In this document: one piece after another, positions 61,001-64,000 of the stretch | Position numbering within the stretch: the first letter of the stretch is position 1 | Layout of the letters: the number at the start of each line of letters is the position of its first letter | Assembly (NCBI GenBank): GCA_963210315.1 | Contig: OY723250.1 | Location: forward strand, 1,240,001-1,304,000 | Source of the DNA: Rhynchopus euleeides | Taxonomy: Eukaryota > Euglenozoa > Diplonemea > Diplonemida > Diplonemidae | DNA length: 64,000 bases | Reading direction: 5' to 3' | Made by a program: the position numbers and the translations under genes | Notes under the pieces: model-generated | What the model was told of the DNA's origin: nothing | Database searches by the model: none | The model's input: the letters and a program-made list of their open reading frames with translations, nothing else

Positions 61001-64000
61001 AGGCAGGCGTTCATCGATGCTGTCAGGCGGGACCTCCCGGAGCTGTCGGCGTGGGTCGAGTGGTGCTACGCGTCGCCCTCAGCCCTGATATACCGTGGCG
61101 AAGTGCTCGAATCGCAGAGGGGGGTACAGCAGGGGGACCCCCTCGGGCCGCTCCTGTTCTCCCTGGCCATCCGCCAGCTGACCGAGGACCTAGGCAAGCT
61201 GCCGGGGGTGGAGGGCAGCGTGTGGTACTTGGACGATGGCACGCTGATGGGCTCCCCCGGGGCGGTCGGCCACGCGTTCGCGATCCTCGAGCGGCGGAGC
61301 GCGGAGCTGGGCCTGGTGGTGGCACGCCGCAAATGCGAAGTGATCTCGCTGAATGGGCACTCGGTGGAGGGCCTCCGGGGAGCGGGCCTTGATGTAGCCG
61401 CGACGGAAAAGGAGCGCGCGACTCGCATGGACCTCCTCCACCACAACTTCGAGTTCCTCGGGGCTCCGGTGGGGGATGCGGAATTCTGCGAGCGGGTGAT
61501 GGATACAAAACTGAGAGAGAAGTTCATCCCAAACCTGCGCCAGCTTCACCACCTCCAAGACGCGCAAGTGGCCATGACCCTCCTGCGACACTGTGAAGGC
61601 TTCTGCAAGCTGGTCTTCCAGATGCGCGCAATTGGGTACGCCGGGAGAGAATACCTTCGCCAGTATGACAAGGAAATCGGGATGGTGCTGGCATCTGTGC
61701 TCGGGGACAGGGACGGGACCCTCCCTGACGATGCGCGAGACCAGGCGGCCCTGCCCGTCAGGCTAGGGGGTATGGGCATTCGGAGGTCGGAGGACCACAT
61801 CACCGCTGCGGCTTTGGCGGCGGCTAGCTCCTTCTTCCCCCTATGTGTGCAGCTGGACAGCGGATATCGTTGGGATGCGGATGCGTGGCGCGTGGCAGCG
61901 ACCGCCCACAACGAGCTGGTGGCGGAGGCGGACTGGGTGGACCCTCACAAGCGCCCGGGCGAGCCCCTCCGCCAGCGCGACCTATCCCTGGCGATCATCA
62001 GCCGGCAGCACGAGACCCTACTGGCGGAGGCTGACGTGCTGAGTAAAGGGCGTCAGTTGTCCGCGTCCCTCCCAGGCGCAGGGGCGTGGGTGACGGTGAC
62101 GCCAGAACAACAGTTTGCGATGGGGAGGGAGGAGTACCAAGTGGCGGCTCGCCTGCGCCTGGGCCTCGTCGTCTTCGCCCCTGGGTCGCGGTGCCACGAG
62201 TGCGGGGACGCCATGGACGTCTTGGGCGCCCATGTGTTCAGCTGCCAGGCATCGGCGGACCGCATCAAGCGCCACGACGCGGTGAAGCTCGGGGTGCTGG
62301 GGCTGGCGCGGGACGCGGGACTCGGCCCCCAGCTGGAGCCCAACCACCTCCTCTTGGGCGGGGGCAAGCCGGCTGACGTGTTCCTCCCGTGCGGCATAGG
62401 TGAGTCGCGGGGCCGGGCGATCGACGTGACCGTGTGGTCGACGTGCGCGGAGTCTGCGAGGCAGGGTGCGGCGAGAGCGCGGGGGTACACCGCGTCGCGG
62501 GCTGAAGCATCCAAGCATCGCAAGCACGGGGCGCGGTGTCAGGAGGTTGAGATCGCCTTCTCCGCGTTCGCCCTGGAGCAGTCGGGCGGGATGGGTCCGG
62601 AGGCCGTGCGGCTCTTCAGGCACTTGGTCAGCTTCGCGGTGGACCACAAGCTGGGGGACAGGGCCGAGCTCACTCGTTCCTGGGCGGCGCGGATAGTGGT
62701 GCCGTTGATGCGGGCGGTGGGGCGGTCGTCGCTCCGCAGGGGGGCGCTGTGCACGGACCTGCGCTCTGGTCAGACTCGGGAGCGGGTCTTGCCGGATCCG
62801 CTGGTGGGCGTGGAGCCGGACTACTTCTTCGCGCCTGACACGGACCTGGCCCCCGCGCCACACTTCGACGGGCACATGGACGCGGAGGATTTCATGTGTG
62901 ACCCGGATGACGCGGCGGGCCCCGAGGAGCCGACCCCTGAACCCGAACCTGCCCCTCCCCGCCGCCCACGCCCGCCGCCTCCCCCCGCGGAGGGGGACCT
63001 CCCGCAGCCGGCGGGTGGGGTGGCGGCTGACCCCCTGGCCCAATTGCTGGAGTGGCGCGGCCAGACGGACGGGAGGCTGAGCTTGTCGTCCCTGCAGCAG
63101 CAGGCGCGGCTGGGCCTGGTCGAGCCGGACGGGTGGTCGTTCCGGGTGGGGGACTGTGCTTTTGATGCGTTGGCCACGCTGGGTGCCCGATCGGTGAAGC
63201 AATCCAGCGGGTGGCTGCGCCAAGAGGCAGTCCGCAGGGCGATGCGCGACCCGGACCTCCGGATGCGGGTGGAGGAGGGTCCGAACCAGTGGGCCGAGCA
63301 GATGATGCGCGCAGGGAGCGACGACGTGCGCACCTGGGCGGACTTCATCGCCCTGGCGGCGGCTGCGCGCGTGACCAGATGCGTCGTCCTCGTGCTCATC
63401 GACAACCACCAGCCGATGCTTCTGTCCCCAGTAGGTGCGGGTGCAGTGGTGGACGCCCACTGTCTGCGGAGGACGGGGGGGCAACATGGGCACTACGTGC
63501 CCCTAGTTATGCCGGAGCCCATGCGTCAGCACCTGGCGGGTCTTCCCCCGAAGCCGATGGCAGCGGATGTCACGGGGTGCGATGGTGATAGTCCCATGCA
63601 GATGGTGCGTCAGGGGGGCTCGGCGGGCCAGGTGGAGGAGTGCGAGAAGTGCCGCCGCCCGTTCGACCGCTCCGCGAGGCATCACGCGTGTGGCAGATGC
63701 TGGCGCAAAGTGTGCGCGTCATGCGCAGTGCGGGGTGAGCGGTGCCCAGGCTACATTGACCGGGTGGCGGTGGATGTCGACGCTCCAGACCCTGCGGAGC
63801 AACCCGCGGTCACCCCGGATCTGCGGGAGGTCCTGGAGTCCGCCCGGGCGCGCCCCCGCCGGCGGAAGCCCATCCCGAGCCGCATGCACGACACGCCGAT
63901 GGGGCCCAGGCAGCCGAGTGCCCCGCACGACTCGTCGGGGGCTGCGCACCATCCAACGCGGGTGAAGGAGGAAGTGGCGGAGGAGCCGGTCGCTCCCGGC
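57938..64000 (+). CDS. Retrotransposon polyprotein: OTU protease, zinc fingers, reverse transcriptase, restriction-like endonuclease, second OTU protease
   Basis: Open for at least 2021 codons from ATG 57938 to the window edge. Order of parts: hydrophobic segments (about 40-400); OTU-like protease 1 with TGDCLFAAL (Cys433) and GNHYEG (His546); C2H2-like finger (WFCPLTAC, LRKHAQAH, 600-635) and a CMWC...CVKC knuckle (652-670); reverse transcriptase about 865-1190 with IDYANAFN (Asp1012), GVQQGDPLGP and WYLDDGT (Asp1099/1100); CHEC...GAHVFSC finger (1419-1437); PD-(D/E)XK endonuclease (KPADVFLP, Asp1480; RAIDVTVW, Asp1496; Lys1526); Pro/Glu-rich linker; OTU-like protease 2 with VGDCAFDAL (Cys1740) and GHYVPL (His1852); Cys-rich module (CEKCRRPF, HHACGRCWRKVC, 1902-1935). 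Reverse transcription and target cleavage are established roles of such domains. Protease function (self-processing or deubiquitination) is inferred. All catalytic residues look intact, so this may be an active element. Confidence 0.88.
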   Translation, partial: MVGGSVVWSPPVPGSPLPAYVFPPPSPELPPLGGYWGVGWVRATLGWAVVVAGTLGWSWWPAVFALSRCRARGWWAVGRRRATRLMHSVWGQSKAWRAAVVGGCCWVVAGGVERAWASSAAACWGFVFVWEPRWVALQGETAWAWWWGLGVLPVLLAAGLSPSRAARGISWALGRVSRVVRWLRVSGRAAGVLPGFTEACGLAAGLGGAAVIAAGALWVEVLSASDLRAGVVAASAYGLATGGWVLVGSAMVRQRRLANRRGWLPRWSWRARRRSRWVARRPRLEVLLPASVRRSEDRIGAGLDALRRVSRAERVAEVLPVLASAGALSGGVWGLGFLSLACLVWAGVEVAVTAARLRESEMRDAVTLDLWRSVQPMRRTRLLCATSERPPLFLGPRDLCGGDLEMEEDWTGVDEVLSQFGGSRVPNQATGDCLFAALTPTAALPSHDDIVGMRSELSRRAGDASVKPQLLHLLGDARRVEEYRAGLAGAAHGDHLALHLAAGAWDLSVVVVQEGRGQAIRVDPRRPKKQGPAPADVRVVALSGNHYEGVAMPLARRRALRESAAPAHLSPATCRDACPAALGEGAQEAEGAGLGDVRRRWFCPLTACAGSALHRHTPYSSKETLRKHAQAHADQGEEFPPSALRLLGMKKCMWCSKVMSTSLDSCVKCRPRGATPVVPNRRAPSAAEAADAGRLPPLESIHTERVGVSLSVPGAILRPAAVAYSQALWDVAANSSSTTAWLRLLLVPKTLFRTYRGGKKKQLLAKRAREEAIILWREGRASELWRRARTEAPGPGRVEAAPTWEETEEAVVQAARQGRYSAAMARTRSAGLAPATPATKAKLLAMHPEADSPAISAATRVVPADATPAEVFKALKGLPRGTGAGPSGLRADHLRELVQVEGVDVLPALTAVVNVLRRGEAPPQLARHIAGASLVALPKPDAGIRPIAVGETLRRLVAKTLTADVREQAGKLLLKGRQVGVAVDGGLEAATAVVKDFAARNRGADKVLLKIDYANAFNMVNRQAFIDAVRRDLPELSAWVEWCYASPSALIYRGEVLESQRGVQQGDPLGPLLFSLAIRQLTEDLGKLPGVEGSVWYLDDGTLMGSPGAVGHAFAILERRSAELGLVVARRKCEVISLNGHSVEGLRGAGLDVAATEKERATRMDLLHHNFEFLGAPVGDAEFCERVMDTKLREKFIPNLRQLHHLQDAQVAMTLLRHCEGFCKLVFQMRAIGYAGREYLRQYDKEIGMVLASVLGDRDGTLPDDARDQAALPVRLGGMGIRRSEDHITAAALAAASSFFPLCVQLDSGYRWDADAWRVAATAHNELVAEADWVDPHKRPGEPLRQRDLSLAIISRQHETLLAEADVLSKGRQLSASLPGAGAWVTVTPEQQFAMGREEYQVAARLRLGLVVFAPGSRCHECGDAMDVLGAHVFSCQASADRIKRHDAVKLGVLGLARDAGLGPQLEPNHLLLGGGKPADVFLPCGIGESRGRAIDVTVWSTCAESARQGAARARGYTASRAEASKHRKHGARCQEVEIAFSAFALEQSGGMGPEAVRLFRHLVSFAVDHKLGDRAELTRSWAARIVVPLMRAVGRSSLRRGALCTDLRSGQTRERVLPDPLVGVEPDYFFAPDTDLAPAPHFDGHMDAEDFMCDPDDAAGPEEPTPEPEPAPPRRPRPPPPPAEGDLPQPAGGVAADPLAQLLEWRGQTDGRLSLSSLQQQARLGLVEPDGWSFRVGDCAFDALATLGARSVKQSSGWLRQEAVRRAMRDPDLRMRVEEGPNQWAEQMMRAGSDDVRTWADFIALAAAARVTRCVVLVLIDNHQPMLLSPVGAGAVVDAHCLRRTGGQHGHYVPLVMPEPMRQHLAGLPPKPMAADVTGCDGDSPMQMVRQGGSAGQVEECEKCRRPFDRSARHHACGRCWRKVCASCAVRGERCPGYIDRVAVDVDAPDPAEQPAVTPDLREVLESARARPRRRKPIPSRMHDTPMGPRQPSAPHDSSGAAHHPTRVKEEVAEEPVAPG

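Larger units (their letters stand above)
57011..64000 (+). mobile_element. Large OTU-protease non-LTR retrotransposon, 5' and central part
   Basis: From the end of the hAT duplication to the window edge the DNA becomes strongly GC-rich. It encodes an ORF1 and an overlapping polyprotein frame with reverse transcriptase and restriction-like endonuclease. The 5' boundary is not defined; a C-run with GGTCGGTTGGGTCGGTTGGG lies near 57080-57120. The 3' end is outside the window. It is a relative of the truncated element at 12551-15384, whose sequence begins at the end of the endonuclease. Confidence 0.85.

Noticed and set aside
62018..63493. 491-codon minus-strand open frame, plus other long antisense frames at 56822-58198 and 57994-59067
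   Set aside because: These are antisense shadows in very GC-rich DNA. The plus strand carries the recognisable RT, endonuclease and protease motifs through the same region.

Overview
The window comes from the nuclear genome of a unicellular eukaryote that I cannot name. Protein genes contain GT-AG introns. Five confidently placed introns all start with GTATGY and end in CACAG. Coding codons favour G or C in the third position, and the intergenic DNA is full of poly-C/poly-G tracts and CT or CAC microsatellites. Nothing looks bacterial or viral.

Only four convincing host genes are present, all on the + strand. They are a PP2C phosphatase fused to a PDZ-like domain (5069-7701, three exons), an ankyrin-repeat protein (38834-39610), a small secreted protein (40072-40630, two exons) and a receptor-type adenylate cyclase with a second, degenerate cyclase domain (42187-45814, three exons). 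The last three form a compact block.

Most of the rest is mobile DNA. From left to right: a 2.8-kb block (113-2928) whose coding exon is split by a 5'-truncated retroelement copy; a TA-flanked transposon with nearly identical ~240-bp inverted ends (8596-10126); a decamer array (GAAATTTTGA)n interrupted by two truncated non-LTR retroelements in opposite orientations (12451-18858); a ~185-bp satellite (23945-25150); and an 11-kb nest (27372-38525). The nest holds two palindromic foldback elements into which at least six other elements have inserted, one of them carrying a 2.8-kb, 41-bp minisatellite. A piggyBac-like element lies at 53252-54260. Six hAT-like elements with 8-bp target duplications are scattered through the window, and five of them carry a GC-rich hairpin repeat.

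The right end (about 57.0-64.0 kb) is the 5' and central part of a large non-LTR retrotransposon that runs off the window. A proline-rich ORF1 overlaps, in the -1 frame, an open frame of at least 2021 codons. That frame reads: hydrophobic N-terminus, OTU protease, zinc fingers, reverse transcriptase, CCHC knuckle plus restriction-like endonuclease, second OTU protease, zinc-binding module. The truncated element at 12.5-15.4 kb is a relative that keeps only the region from the end of the endonuclease onward. The protease-bearing retrotransposon and the ordered transposon nest are the most unusual contents of the window.
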